A stretch of 64,000 nucleotides of DNA from Musa acuminata AAA Group (Eukaryota; Streptophyta; Magnoliopsida; Zingiberales; Musaceae). The notes beneath the pieces are model-generated. The model saw only the letters and a program-made list of their open reading frames with translations, made no database searches and was not told where the DNA came from. The stretch spans positions 15,116,501 through 15,180,500 of the forward strand of contig NC_088327.1 of NCBI RefSeq assembly GCF_036884655.1, in the 5' to 3' direction. Shown piece after piece: positions 38,901-53,900 of the stretch; the stretch's first letter is position 1; the number at the start of each line of letters is the position of its first letter. Made by a program: the position numbers and the translations under genes.

Positions 38901-41900
38901 ACCATCACTCTCAGGTCACATAAAAATATAAATAACATATGGGAGCATTGAGATGTAGCATCACAGGCAACATAAGAATGGAGAAGAGGTGAGAACAAAG
39001 GAAGCTCTCCACTAAAAGGAGGATGAACAATCCATTCAAAAGGAGGATGAACAAAAAGCAATCCTTTGCAAACAAGCCTTGAATGGATGTCGAATTTGAC
39101 TAGAATGTTCCTCACTCAAGGAATATAATTTTTAAAAAATGATGTTCCCTTAAACATCTTCCAACATCTGAATCTTATATTTTGTAGTTATTCTCATATA
39201 CATCCACCGAAATCCACTATTAGATGGCCTCTCATGCTAAAGGATTCCAAATTACTAAAAACCACAGCGATATGACCCTTGGAGAAAAAAAATTAACTAT
39301 CTAGGTAACAGTTCAGCTAATTCTCTTTCTAAACTTCAAAACAAACAACTTTACACTATGATGAAAGTTAAAAATATGGTTACTGACTTACCATCTCTAA
39401 AATCTTCAATATGCAGGGAAGACTAACATGATGTTCCTCAAGTCATTGTTGCTGTTGGTGGTATTAGCCTAAATTGCCAAAATTATGAGAATCTCATACT
39501 ATCTTGCTGACAATATTTAAATATTCCTCAGAAAACTCTGTATTTGAGAGCTTTGGGGCCAGTCCAACTTAACATAAATATTGTATCAGTTAACTTATCG
39601 TGTCTGAACCCAAATGGAACCATTCACTTGGTGGTTCAGTTGAAACTGATTCAAGGCTAACTTTAAAGTGCTTGACCCAGCTCACACAGTAAATGCTAAT
39701 TTTTTCAGGTAAATCAGTAAACTAATTAGGTCAAAATGTCACAAATTGTGCTTATTTTCATGATCAACACTGTATGTATTCCCTACTCACCACTTTTTGC
39801 CTACTTAAACAAGGGAAAAGCCTCTTTTTGGTTACTTGAACAAGGGAAAAGAAGCATAAAGAACAAGCAAAATACACAGATCATCCTCAGTGGAGTGAGG
39901 AGATATCCAGGGAAGCTTGGGGCAGCTGAGTGATCAAATAGTTAAGCATTTCACTGTTAATCCAAATAAGACCATAATTCATGATTGGACAACCTTGTTC
40001 TGATCTGGTATTCGTATCAACCAAATAGGAGCCCTTGAATATTTTTGAAGATTGTCAGATAAATCACCAATATCTTTTTATTCTGCTGAACTTAACCGAC
40101 TTCCTACAAATCAGTTTCTGACCATTCAACCGATTAATCAGGCCAAGTCCTGCCTGTTCCAGCCAAAATGATTTCTTATTGATCTCATTAATCCTATTAG
40201 ATGAGACAATTCCCAAGCAATCTAATTGATACAAGCTGATCTGATCCTAAATCCTATGAACAATCCTAAACCCAATTCCAATTATTCAAAATAAAATGTT
40301 TATGTACTTGTGTTGAATGTCAAAATATGAAGCAAAGTGGCCTGCATAGATCATACTTAAGAATGGCTGTTTTGTGACAAGTTTGCATAATACATGATGA
40401 CTGTAACTAATGGTTGATATAATTCAACTTAAAGTTTCATAATAAATTATCTAGTGGAAGCAATATTTCCAAAAGAAAGCATCGTTATTGCTGGTAACAA
40501 GGCAGACACAAACCTTAAACTTGGATCACTCATGCAAGGTGTAAAAAACCATCCTTGCTTGCAGCTATATCCAGTGTAAATCAACTGTCAAACAAACATC
40601 AAAGGAAATCTAGCATGCTGAATAGTCTTATGGAAATCAAGTTAAGATGTAACTATTATAATTTAGAAATTCAAACAGAATACATAAAGAATTAGTGGCA
40701 CTATAATATGCAAAAGATGGTAAACCAAAGTGTCATCACATTGGTTTTCCCATGAAAAGGATGAAGAAAGCAACTTTTGGCATTTAAGGTAAGGTTTCCA
40801 CAATTCTTTAGGAAAATCTCATTTAACATTAAAATCAATACCAAACATAAAGGTAAAGCATGACTGGTCCAAAAGCGAGTTATGTGAATTCAGAAATAAA
40901 AATTACTATTAAGCTTCAGCCAAAGACCTTGTAAATTATGCAAAAAAGCTAGTTAATTTGCCAGCAGCTTTTGATAATCACTTAAAGTACTATGCTAGAG
41001 ACAAGTTACATATGTCACTCACCCATTTCTTGGTACCATCACCAATACGGTCTGTATTATTTTTCTCAAAGAATGTTGAGTAACTAGACATATTTATGCA
41101 GTTTTTGCCCACAAGTCACCAAAATCGGATTGATCACTTGGGCTCCTAAATCCTAATAAAGCAAATTCTTATGGCAGAATGCATAAAACGGTCTAGCGTC
41201 TAGTAGTCATACTTCCTATGTATCTGTAATTCTTTGGTCAAGTTTTAAAGATGGTCTATGTTTCAATTATTACCCTTTCCTCACTTGGATTTTCCATAAC
41301 TTCTTGGTTGTGTCTGACTATGCTAACTATATATCACAGTTAACTCACTACCATTGCCAATCTACTGAAAAGAATATGCACTTATCAATTTTGCATACTA
41401 TAAATGTGATTCATTATGATTTCAATTAACATTCTTATGCTTGCCCACATGATAGTGTATTAATACATTACTAATGTGCTAAAGTATAGGCAGTCATTTC
41501 CTTATTTAAAAAAAAAGCAGCGCATAATTATCCCTTATGGTGATAACAGAGTCAGAACTATTGGCGTCCTGACAGTTTGTTGAGGCTGCAGATACTTATT
41601 TGTGTCTGCATTCTTGACATATCCTATTTTTGCACAGCAGGGTTACAAAAACTCACCAGAAGCAATGAGATGAAATGCATGTGTCCTTTGCCATTTAGCT
41701 AATAAACCTGTAGATATTGAAGTTTGGCAAGCTGTGCTACCTGATATTGTATTTGAAGCAGTTATTTGAATCCCTGATGTTGATTAGAAAGCCAGAACTA
41801 GTGCAGTCCTAACAGTTTGTTGAGGCTGCAGTTACTTATTTGTACCTGCATTTCTTACCATATCCCATTTTTGTGCAGCAGGGTCATGAAAACCCACAAC

Positions 41901-44900
41901 AAGCAATGGGACGAATTTTATATGCCAATTGTCATTTAGCTAATAAAACCATGGATATTGAAGATTTGCAAGCAGTCTGATGCTGCATTTGAAGCAGTAG
42001 TTCAAATTCCTTATGATAAGCACCTGAAACAAGTTCTTGCTAATGGTAACATGCAAGGATTTGAATACCATATTGTACCACCCGATATCGGCGGTATGTA
42101 TCGGTCTGCTAGCAAATCGGCACACAGACCACCCGCTACCAAGCGGCAATGGTCAAAATTTCGACCATTACCGATTTATATTGGTTTTCAAATGGTCAAT
42201 TTGATCGTTGGAGGCATTCTAAAGGGTTTTTATGCCCTTTCCTCCCTCATCTTTCAATCCATTTCACTCTCACACTTTTTTAAACTCTTTCAAAATCATT
42301 CTTACTCACAATCTCTCTCTTATTCTCATATTTTCATTTTCCTAAACTCAACAAAACAACGATTTATGGACCAGATCAAATTTAGGAGACTAATTTGAGA
42401 AGATTAAGAGGAAGAACATTTTAATCACGACGTATGATACAGAGCAACATATCAGTAGTGAAAGTAGAAATTCGGACATTCACCAATACATGGCTCAGGA
42501 GTTGCCTCGGACACATGTGATTCACAACAATCAACCTACGTCCATCACCATATTGATTCACCAACAGCATACGGTATATCAATACACTATATCGTGGGAT
42601 CAATTTCAGGATTAGGTCCGACAAACATATCATATTGATATACAGATACATAGGATCGAGAATCCCGATCCACTACCCGTGGAGACCAATCGTTCGTTTT
42701 GTTGGTAGAATCAAGTATATCTACACATGTGATTACTTAATTCACTTGAATCTTAAAGTTTAAGTTGTATACAAAATAATTTAATAATTCAAATAATTTT
42801 TCTATAAACAATTCAATATTAACGGAAGAATGATCCAGAACAGACCAAAATTGCGAACCTTGCATAAGGCTATTCCTCAAAACCCAAAAAAAATATACGG
42901 TACTATCCTTACCTAATTTATAATAGTTTTTCTAAAACTATACTAAATGCATATTTATTTCTAACTTAAAAATCCTATCATAAATTTTTTTGTTCTATTT
43001 TTCATGTATTTTCGGAGGGTTTTATGCTTAATTTAGGTGTACCGCTCGGCGCTCGGTAGCCATACCATACCATACCAAGCAAAGCTCAATACACCGGTAT
43101 GATACGAGATTAAAAACCTTGGTAGTATGGGGGCAAAATTGTAAACTACAATCTTCATGACGATCACTATATTCTAAGTTATTCAGAGGTACAATTATTA
43201 GGAAGTTATGCATAAACCATGTCAATGTTGAGGTTGATCCAAAAAAATTACTATTCAAACTGTTTACATGTTAAATGGAACAGAAGTATAAAAACCATAC
43301 CTTATTTGCTAATGGTCCATGTGCAAGGTATGGTTTTTCATCACGTAAATGATGGAAACTATAAGCAACTTGAGCATCCATTCCTAGAATATGAGAACAA
43401 AAGTAGTGTCTTTCAGAAAAGAAACTGATCATTACAGCACAGAAACTAAAAGATAAGGAAACATATGGTAACTTTGCAAGCAACAGTTTATTAAATACAG
43501 GAAATCATAATCTATGTAACAATGCATACATGACTACAGAAAGGAACACATATTCATACATAAGCCAGATAAAGTTAAAAATGGAAAAACAAGTTGTATA
43601 TGATACTCAGCCTTCACATAAAATAAAAAAGGTATCTAGATAGTTTGGTTTTCCCAGCAAAGATGAAATATCTTGTTGAACTAGTGCCAGAACCAGAGTC
43701 TTTACTCTTTATCATCATCAAAGGATGAATTAAGTCTGGAATTATATTATGTCATGATTAACACTCAGGGAAAAGTTCAATATTTTCATTATAGGCATCA
43801 CTGATAGAAGTTTATAAATGTTTACGCATGGGATAAAAAATCAATACCTATGCTAAAATAATTGTAGAAGACCCCATCAAAGCAAGAAATCATTTCAGGT
43901 AGCACCCCCTCGATATCCCCATCCTATAAGAAACAAAAGCAACACATTGTGGGACAGAAAACTTGCAGCAGAAAGAAATAACACTTAATGATGTTGTCAA
44001 TTGAAGATTGATTATTTATGATGAATCAACTTTCTATGCACAAGTATTTTCATAGAAGTTGGGGAAATGAGTTCTTTTCCTACATTTGCTGGAGAGGCTA
44101 AACTTAGTTTACAATTCATCAAAAAGTTCACACAGAATAAATCAAAAGGCAAAATGCTAGGATAAGCTTGTTATGATAACGAAGATCCCATAAAGATCCA
44201 AAAAAAATCAAGCACCTCAAGAAACCCTAAAAAATTTTCTAAATTGTTGACTATCAAATTAATGAACCCCAAAGTCAATAATTCCTTCAATTGCAAAAGG
44301 AAAATGAGGGGTAAGGAAAATTTTCATTTCTGTAAATGGAGTTCAGTGTTAGCGTGTGCATGCTTTCAGATGCGTTGACTGTTATTAAGCATTAGGTAAA
44401 AGTAAAAGAATAATGGTGTTGAGCAAACAAGAAATGCAAAGCCAAAAAAAAAAAGACATCCAAGAGAGAATGAATACAAAGAGAGATCAACAGTTTTTTC
44501 AAACCCTACAAGATATTTATTTCTATCGTGTATTATTTGTCTTTGTCAAAAACGAATAAATAAGAGATGCTGATAATTGATCCTAGAAAACAGAAGATAT
44601 ACAAGATAAGTCCTGTAATTACAGCTCTTCTCATTCACTAGGCATGCACCTTGAAACATTGGCTAGAGGGGTCAGAAATAGAATTAGTAGAATTTTTTGC
44701 TATATGTTCAGGTCAAAGAATTAATGGAATTGGTTGTCTCTATTTTGAATTGACGCATGCAACTTGAAACATTGGCTAGAGGGGTCAGAAATAGAATTAG
44801 TAGAATTTTTTGATATATGTTCAGGTCAAAGAATTAATGGAATTGGTTGTCTCTATTTTGAATTGACGCATGCAACTTGAAACATTTGGCTACAAAGGAT

Positions 44901-47900
44901 CACTCTTAAATATTATCACAACAAAATAAAATATTGATTAAAAAAATTAATTAAAAGAATTTGGCAAAAGCTGCAGCTAAGATTGCAGCAGAAGAAACAT
45001 ACTGGAAAAAAAGTGCTTTCACCCAGATGCCTGAGAGAGTGTGGCAGTTCTATCATGTCTTCTACAGGAACTGAGACAGTGATGTGCCAGCTGCATTTAG
45101 ACCATTAAGATTTTGATATGCACTAAGAAGTTTAACAAAATAATATTATTAATGTTTGATACTCCAAAAGAAAGTATGTGCAAAGCTCTTATAAATATGC
45201 TTGACATTACAGAAAGAGAAACCTATAATCCTCAAAATACAAAAGCAACTCCCTTTAGATGAAGCATATTATTCAATATTGTCAACAGGTTCAGTCAAAC
45301 AAAAAACACATCAACAAAAAAGTGTTGCTTTTCAACATCATGATAAAGTTGCAAGATCAGACACGTTTGTGCTGTAAGATTAAAAAAAATGGTGATGCAT
45401 ATTAGGATATAAATGAATTAAATTGTAGCTAAAGAATGACACTGGAACTACCCACCTCATAATTGCCAAGGCATATATTCTACATGTCCATTTAATATTT
45501 TATGGGAACCTTAGCATCACATTACAGTTGATTACCAGTGTCACGTTGAATTATTTGGCCCACAAACAGAAGAAGAACATGTCCTTCAACTTTTATATTT
45601 ATTCAATGGTATGATACAAATAGGTTAGAAATTCGAACATAATCAAACTTATTTTTGTCTACATCAAAACAAGTCAACTTTTTCATGTTAATTTGTTAAG
45701 ATCAAGGTTTGCCATGTCGCGGCATACTGCCCGACAGGGATTTAAATTTCGAATTGTACTGCCCAATACTAGTCCACCAGCAGATCGATACGCGAACCGC
45801 CCATTACTGGGCGGTACGTTTGATATAGCCCCGTATCGGACGATACAGGGCTGTATTGGGTGGTAAAGATCGAAATTTCGACCGTTGCCGCTTGGTACAG
45901 TCGGTAACAGTCGAAATTTTGATCGTTACCAACCTATAACTGTGTTCCAACGGTCAATTTGATCGTTGGAGCCCTTTCTCACAGGTTTTTAAACTCATCC
46001 TCCCCCCTATTTCACTCCATTTCACTCTCACACTCTCTTAAACTATCTTAAACTCATTTTTTTCTCATATTCTCTTTCTTATTCTCACATTTGCACTCTC
46101 CTAAACTCTACAAACTAACGATTTGTGAATTAAATCAAGGTTAATTTGAGAGGATTAAGAGGAAAAACTTTTTAATCAAGAGGTATGTATTCTTTTTATT
46201 TAAATAGAGAGTAATTAATTATGATTAGTGTGCTTAATATTAATTTATTCGAAATTAGACATTTAATAGGTCAAATGTTTATATTTCATGCATATTAAAT
46301 ATTGAAAGAAATTTATGATGGTAAAATAGGTTTAATTAGATTTTATTAAAGTTATTTAATGCTACGATTAGTGATCTTAATGATGATTTAATAGAAATTT
46401 GATCGAATTTGGGTCAATTCAATATCTTGAATACCTATTAGGGTGTTTGACATATTTATAGTATTGAAAGAGAAGTAATTAATGGGTAATTAACTATGTT
46501 AATTTTGTGATTAGTGTATTTAATAATGATTTCATCATAATTTGATCTATATTGGATCAAAATTAAATATTTAATGTTTCTTTTATATGTTTCACATATT
46601 TATGATGGTAAAATACATTTAATTAGGTTTTATTAAAGTTATTTAATGCTACGATTAGTGATTTTAATGATGATTTAATCGACAGATATGATTAAATCAT
46701 CATTAAAATATACTAATTACATAATTAATGTATTTGAGCAGATACGATAGAGCCTATATGATGTAGACATAGAACGAAGCTTATTGTATTCACAATCGTC
46801 GTATTAAGGAGAATCTTATGGCCAACAATAGTACGGTGATAGTTGATCATACTTCTTCAAGCAATAGTATAATACAAAGCAGTAGATCAGTAGTGAAAGT
46901 AGAAGCTCTGACATTCACCAATACATACCTTAGGAGCCACCTCAGACACGTATGATTCATGATGATCAACCTACGATCATCACTATATTGATGCACCAAT
47001 GGCATATAGTGTATCAATACACTATATCGTGGGATTAATTTCAGGATTGATTCCAACAAACATATCATATTAATATACCGATATATAGGATTGAAGACCC
47101 CGATCCACCACCCGTGGAGGCCCATCGTTCGTTTTGGTGGTAGAATTAGCAATCAGGTATATCTACATATGTGATTACTTAATTCATTTGAACCTTAAAG
47201 TTTATGTTGTAATAAAATAATCTAACAATTCAAATAATTTTTCTGTAGATAATTCAATATTAATAGAAGGATGATCCGTAACGGACTGAAGTTACGAACC
47301 TTACATAAGGCTATTCCTTAAAGCTCGAAAAAAATATGTGACACTATTCTTACCTAATTTATATTGGTTTTTCTAAACCTATACTAAATGTATATTTATT
47401 TCTAACTTAAAAACGATATCGTAACTTTTTTTTTCTATTTTTCAAGTATTTTCGGAGGATTTTACGCCTAAATTAGACGCACCACTTGGTACACCGTACC
47501 GTATCGTAACGAGCAAGGCTCGGTACACCGATACAATATAAAATTTCAATCTTTGCTGCCCGATATAAGTTGTGCATATCGGTCCAATAGGGGATTGGTA
47601 CATGGACCACCCTGTACCAAGTGGTATATGCTAAATGGCCCTATATCGCTCGATAAGGGTCTGTGCTAGTTGAAACGATTGAAATCTGAGTGTTATTGAC
47701 CTATACCGGTTAGTAACAATCAAATTTAAATCGCTACCGATGGATGGCTCAGATCTGACCAGTTCCAATGATTAAATCTATTTAAAAGGGTTTTTAAACC
47801 CTTCCCTCCCCCTCTCTCACCGTCTTTCACTCTCTTAAACTCTTCTACTCTCTTGGTCTCTTTATTGCTTACTTCTTTCTCTCATTTTTACATTTGCACT

Positions 47901-50900
47901 CTCTTAAAATTTTATAAAGCTATAATTTATGGTTTAGATCAAGCTTGGAAGGCTAATTAGAGAGGATTAACACCTAAGTTAGAGGAAAAACTCTCTAATC
48001 AAAGATATATTTTTTTTTCTCGATTTTTGATGATTTATGAGGTAATTAAGCCTATTATATATTCTCAATGTCTAACATATTATATGAAGTTTTTATGATG
48101 GTCTTTTAGAATTAATTAGGGAGTAATTAAGGTCTTTAATGTTATAATCAGTATATTTAATGTTGATTTTTTTAAAATCAGACACTTAATAGGTCAAATT
48201 ATTTAATGGATTAATTTTTTGTATTTCATGCATATTAAGGTGATTTATATGTTTGTGATGGTATAATAAGTTTAATTAAAATTTTTAACACTATGATTAG
48301 TGTTTCTAATGATGATTTAATCAAAATTTAATCTATATTGGGTTAATTTGATGTCTTTAATACCTGTTAAATGTTTGACATATTTATAGTGGTGAAAAAG
48401 GACTAATTAGATATTAATTAACTACGCTAGTATTGTGATTAGTGTATTTAATGCTAATTTAATTAAAATTTAATCCACATTAGGTCAACTAAATATCTTT
48501 AATGCCTATTTGAGTGTTTGACATGTCTATAGTGGTGAAAGAGGAATAATTAGCGAATAATTAACCATATTAATGGTGTGATTAGTGTATTTAATAATGA
48601 TTTCATCATAATTTGAACTAGATCAAATTTATGTATCTAATACCTTTTAATGTGTTCGACATATTTATAGTTGTAAAATAGGGCTAATTAGGGTTTAATT
48701 AAGTTTTTTTAATATTGTAATTAGTGTCTTTAATGATAAATTTATCGTTATTTGATCCTTTATTAGGTCAATTTTATGTGTTTAATAGTTATTACTTATT
48801 AGAGTGTTTGATATGTTTATTATGATAAAAGAGGGCTAATTATAGAGTAATTAGTATTTTTAATATTGTGATTAGTGTATTTAATTATGAATTCATCGTA
48901 ATTTAACCTATATTGAGTCAATTCTATATATTTAATGTCAAATATGTTGATTAACATATTTATAGTGGTAAAATAGGGTTCATCTGTATCTTGTTATTCC
49001 AAATTAGGGTTAATCACAGCTTGCTTATTTGATTTAATTTTGGTAGGAATATGCAACCAAAGGAATAGACACATGATAATGCTTGAGAACATACCCAAAA
49101 GATATACGGGAACTGTCATCATTGGTAGTGCATTTATTATGACTACATCGACAAGAGTGGAAGAATCACCAGGGTGAATATGCATTTGGCCAACAGGTAT
49201 CCCGATATTATAAAATGCAAGAAGGTTCCAACGGAGGTCTGTAAATCATTTCAAAACAAGTTACTACAGGCAAGGGACGATACAATTAAAAGAAGAAAGA
49301 GCTAAGGAAGAATATTATAGGGCTACTTTGATTTATGATGAATATGAGGGTCACGACGATGATATCGATCTGAGTCTTAGAGCTGGTTTTCATACATTAT
49401 TGGAGTATCAGTACATGTACTAGGAAGAAATAAGGCATTGATGGCCTGACTCATAATAGGAGCATGGCGATGACAGTGGGTCTGCACCACATCGACTCTA
49501 GAGGTCAACCAGCATGAGGCAACCAACGGCCCCTCCTCGGTTGAGCTGGATTGGTAGTATAAGGCGGGATAGAATCTGTGATTTTATTAGAGGGCTTGAT
49601 AGGCGGTCAGCACCAAATATTATTGATATTGATCCGCAAGCCTATCCTCCACAAACAGTGAATCAAACATGAATTGACAATGTATATACAAAAGAAAAGA
49701 AGTGGGATACTGGGAAGACAATAGCTAAATGGTTCAAATTTTATAAAATTCTAACGAACATAACTCAAGGTCAATATTATCAAAGCATTGTCTACTTTAT
49801 CTAAAAGTGTAGCATGAGGTTCCAATCTCCAACACCGAAGGAGATCCACGACATGTATTTAGATGAAGAGGTGGCAGAATTGAATGATTGGATCAAATCT
49901 TTCAAGAGATAGCAGGACGAATATGAGGTGACATTGATATGCGACAACTGAACAGGGCCAATAAGAATGAGTATCATCAACAACAAATTTGTAATTTTTT
50001 ATAAGTCACTTAATGCTTCCAACAAGATTTAAGATGTAAACTATATTGCAAACCTGATGGACATCGTGACAGAGGAGATTGGACCACAGTACATTGTCCA
50101 GATAGTCACCGACTATAGAGTTAATTTCAAGAAGGTCAGTTTATAATTGATGAAAAAAGAAAAATATTGTTTTAAACTCCATGTGTAGCTCATTGCATGA
50201 ATCTAATATTGAAGGATCTTGGCAAGCTATCATCAATCGGCAAATATATAACTCGAATACAATCGATCACAAAATTTATATATAATTATTATTGAGTCTA
50301 CTTTTTGATGCAAAAGTATACAAATGGTGAGATACTCTGACTTGGAATCACTCGGCTTGCTACAAATTTCATTGCTTTAAGGTCAATACAACAAAAGAGG
50401 CAAGGCCCCAAGACAATGGTTATCTCATAGGAATGATCCGATTCCTGGTATTCGAGATCAAGCGATAGAAAAAAGATAGAAAATACCACTCTTTCTTCTA
50501 GACTTTGAGATGTCGTGAATAAAATTATAATTGGAGTGGAACCACTTTATATTGTCTTTCAGAAGGTTGATATAGATAAGCATCCTTAAATGCTTTATCT
50601 TAAACATATGTCGATTACAACAAAAGAGGATGTCAAGAAAGCATTCACAAATAATTTTAAGACTGAGCAATACTTACATATCACTGATCGCAGGATCAAA
50701 GTTTATATGGACCAAGATATCTATAATGTCAGTAAATTCATATTTAATATAATATAATTCATAATTTTTAATATTTAATTATTTTACTAATAAAATTATT
50801 TGTCTTGCAACGTAGTATCTAAATTTCGACCATTTAATTTTGGTATAGTTTTGGAACTCGATCAAATTTATTGTCGACATTAAGAAATGTTATATATCGA

Positions 50901-53900
50901 CTCTTGCCAAACACTACTAATGTAGTCGATGTTATTATGTAGCATCAATTATTCTAGGAAACAATCGGTTCATTCTTCGACGATGTAGTGGTATTGTGTC
51001 ATTACAATATGGTTCCTAGTAAGAGAAAATTACACACATATTGATTATAAACTATATTTCATATTAATTATTTGTTATGTTAATAAAATCTTATATCTTT
51101 TTGTAGTTGAGTGGTAGCTATAATTTGAAAGGGACATACCAAATTTAAGGAAGGTTGTTGTCCGTGTACATAAACAGACGACGACATCGAGTGGTTGTGA
51201 ACGTAATTGGTCAACGTTCATATTGATTCACACAAAAGTCTGCAACAGATTATCGTATAAACGATTAAAAAAACTAGTATATATCTACTACAACATGTGG
51301 CTATAGTTATGGTGTGCCGAGCTAGACAAGGAGCTAGAGAAACCAGAGATTGATCCCATCAACATTAAATACTACAACGAATATTCATAGTTGATGTTAG
51401 TGTGGGTCAAAGCAGTGGAGAACTAAGAGGATCCTCTACTTGATGAGACAGGAGATCCTCCACGTCCTTCACATTTTATCACTAAGGCAATAGAAGAAGA
51501 GGAAACACATCCCTAGCGGGGGAAGATCCCCCTCGATCAGAATGTGATGGAAGGAACCAAACAATATCGAGTCAGACTATTCGAGAAACTAGAGACACTC
51601 AACCGTCAAAGTCGTTTGCCCAATGTACAAAGGTAAAGGCAAAGGGGAAGGCAGTAGCTTTAGTTGCACTATTGGAAAGAATCAAGTAGAATAAGGAGAT
51701 GCCTTCTCAATCGTATTCAGCAACCCACTCGGTTCAGAGACATGACAACATGGGTAGTAGTGCCGCGATCGATGATAGCAATGATATTGGGGATTCGATG
51801 GTCCTGTCTGCATAGTTTGATGGTCGTACGTAGACCAAGGAGCAGTATTTTATGCATGCCACTTAAAATTCAGATCATGGAGCTCGATGAGGTACTGGTC
51901 AATTTTATACATGGAAGAGAAAGGGGAAGGTAGTGGATGATTTTAAGTAGATATGATAGAGCCTACATGACATAGACATAGAGCGAAGCTCGTATTCAGA
52001 GCTAACATATTATGGAGAATCTTATGGCTATTAGAAATACGCTGATAGTTGATCATTCTTCTCCGAGTAGCAATATGATAATCAATCTTATAATACGAAG
52101 CAGCAAATCAGTGGCAAAAGTATAAGTTCTAGCATCCTCCAACCTCTATATCAATACTTGCCATAATTGTACTTGCCTCAGAAGCCGCCGCAGACACGTG
52201 TGGTTCACGACGATCAGACTACGACCATCATCATATTAATACACCAGTGGTATATAGTGTATCAGTATATTATATCATGGGATCAATTTCAGGATTAGAT
52301 CCGACAAACATATCAAATTTATATATAAATACATAAGATCGATGACCCTGATCCACCGCCCGTGGAGTTTTCTCTTTATTTTTCTTGTAGTAAAATCAAG
52401 TATATCCATCAATCAATTACTTGATTTATTTAAATTCTAAAGTTTAAGTTATTTAACTCATAATCAAATAATTCAATATCAACTAAGGAATGGTTTGAAA
52501 AATACCACAAAACTACTTCTTAAAGCCCAAAAAACATATATACCATTATTCTTTCCTAATTTAGATTATTTTTACTAAATTTATATTTATTCCTAACATA
52601 AAACCTCTAATCTAACCTTTTATATTTTTTAAAAAAAATTGAAGCTATTTTTTGCTATTTTCTTGTGCCATTGATACACTCGATCGTACCGACACATGGT
52701 ACATTAGTACAAGGTAATATATACTATATTGTTGATTGGTCAATACACCAATTCGGATCGATAAGACAAACCCTAGTTAAGATATCATTCATAGAATATC
52801 TAATGCTACCAAAAACAGATAAAGCTATCATATTCCTTACCTTGCTTTTGAATTCCTAAATAGTATCTAGAACATCTTTTAAAAACAAGGAACAATTCAG
52901 ACTATACATATTGAGACCTATGGAAAACCTTTTTTTATGTCCCACCTTTTAGAAATTGTCAAAAACGCCATGACATTTATTAATCTAATTTTGCAGATAT
53001 TAGTGAGTTGAAGGGTGCATCATGTTATATGTTTGGACAAACAATTTTCCACAGTATGATCAATACTGATCAGTTAGTTATGCTTTTAGTATATCCGTTT
53101 ATGATCTTTGAATGGTTCGTAGATTGACATGACAATGGCAAATCTAGCAAATACATAAGGATCTAATAAGTCATAATATTAAGAAAACAAAGATCATCTT
53201 TGTACAATACTATGGTAGTGTTTGCTAAATGAAGGTTTAAAGAACCAAGAAGCAAGATCAAGATTCTAAAGAAGATATATAGATTTGAATAGGGAATGCA
53301 TAACCATAACAATAATCCTACGTATGGATTTTTTTATCCATCATATTTAAAATGGTACAATCGCACATACGAGGAGAATTTTACCTATCAAGCCGACAAA
53401 TTGGGCCAGTAATAACCTTATATAATGACCTTTTCACAGCTGACTTCCATGAAAAAGGAAATGAACCGCCCTAAGTATAAATGTTTCAAACAAGTTAGAA
53501 TGTAACCTTGCATATTTTGTAGGCAAAGCGAAAAGAGAAGGTAGCTCCATACCCAACCAAAGCTCCTAGATAGATCATTTCCTGTCCCAAGTGGAATGAT
53601 ACCAATTGGAGGAACCGGCTCTCTGTTTTGCACATAAAGTTCTCCGAGGCTTTCCAACACCCAGCCTACTGTACCATCCCCTCCTGCAACCTACCAAGAA
53701 GAAAGATGATTCTCACGGTTACACATACTCCCACAACAACGGCATTAATTAATCCTTGTAAAGATCATTGGCATCCTAACCAAAAACACTTTCAGATGAT
53801 CATGGCATGCTTCTTGCAGAATTATGTAAACTTAGCTAAAAAAAATGCAAAAACAATTGCTATACCCTAGCAAAGATAAATAAAACAAAAAATTTTGATT

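Larger units (their letters stand above)
45703..52775 (+). mobile_element. Decayed autonomous-type hAT transposon in DGK intron 4
   Basis: Terminal sequences caaggtttg (left) and caaaccctag-type (right, ending ...aaccc ta) are inverted. They are flanked by an exact 8-bp duplication, gttaagat at 45695-45702 and 52776-52783. A smaller relative is nested near its left end (45735-47555), so the host element alone is about 5.2 kb. Inside it come a 5' region with ~145-bp repeats, a transposase pseudogene (about 49812-51306) and a 3' region shared with the short copies. The orientation is opposite to the DGK gene. Removing the insertion would leave intron 4 at about 1.2 kb instead of 8.3 kb. Confidence 0.85.

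Noticed and set aside
51664..51933. 89-codon plus-strand frame inside the hAT element
   Set aside because: Falls in the decayed tail after the transposase C-terminus, in a different frame; not a separate gene.
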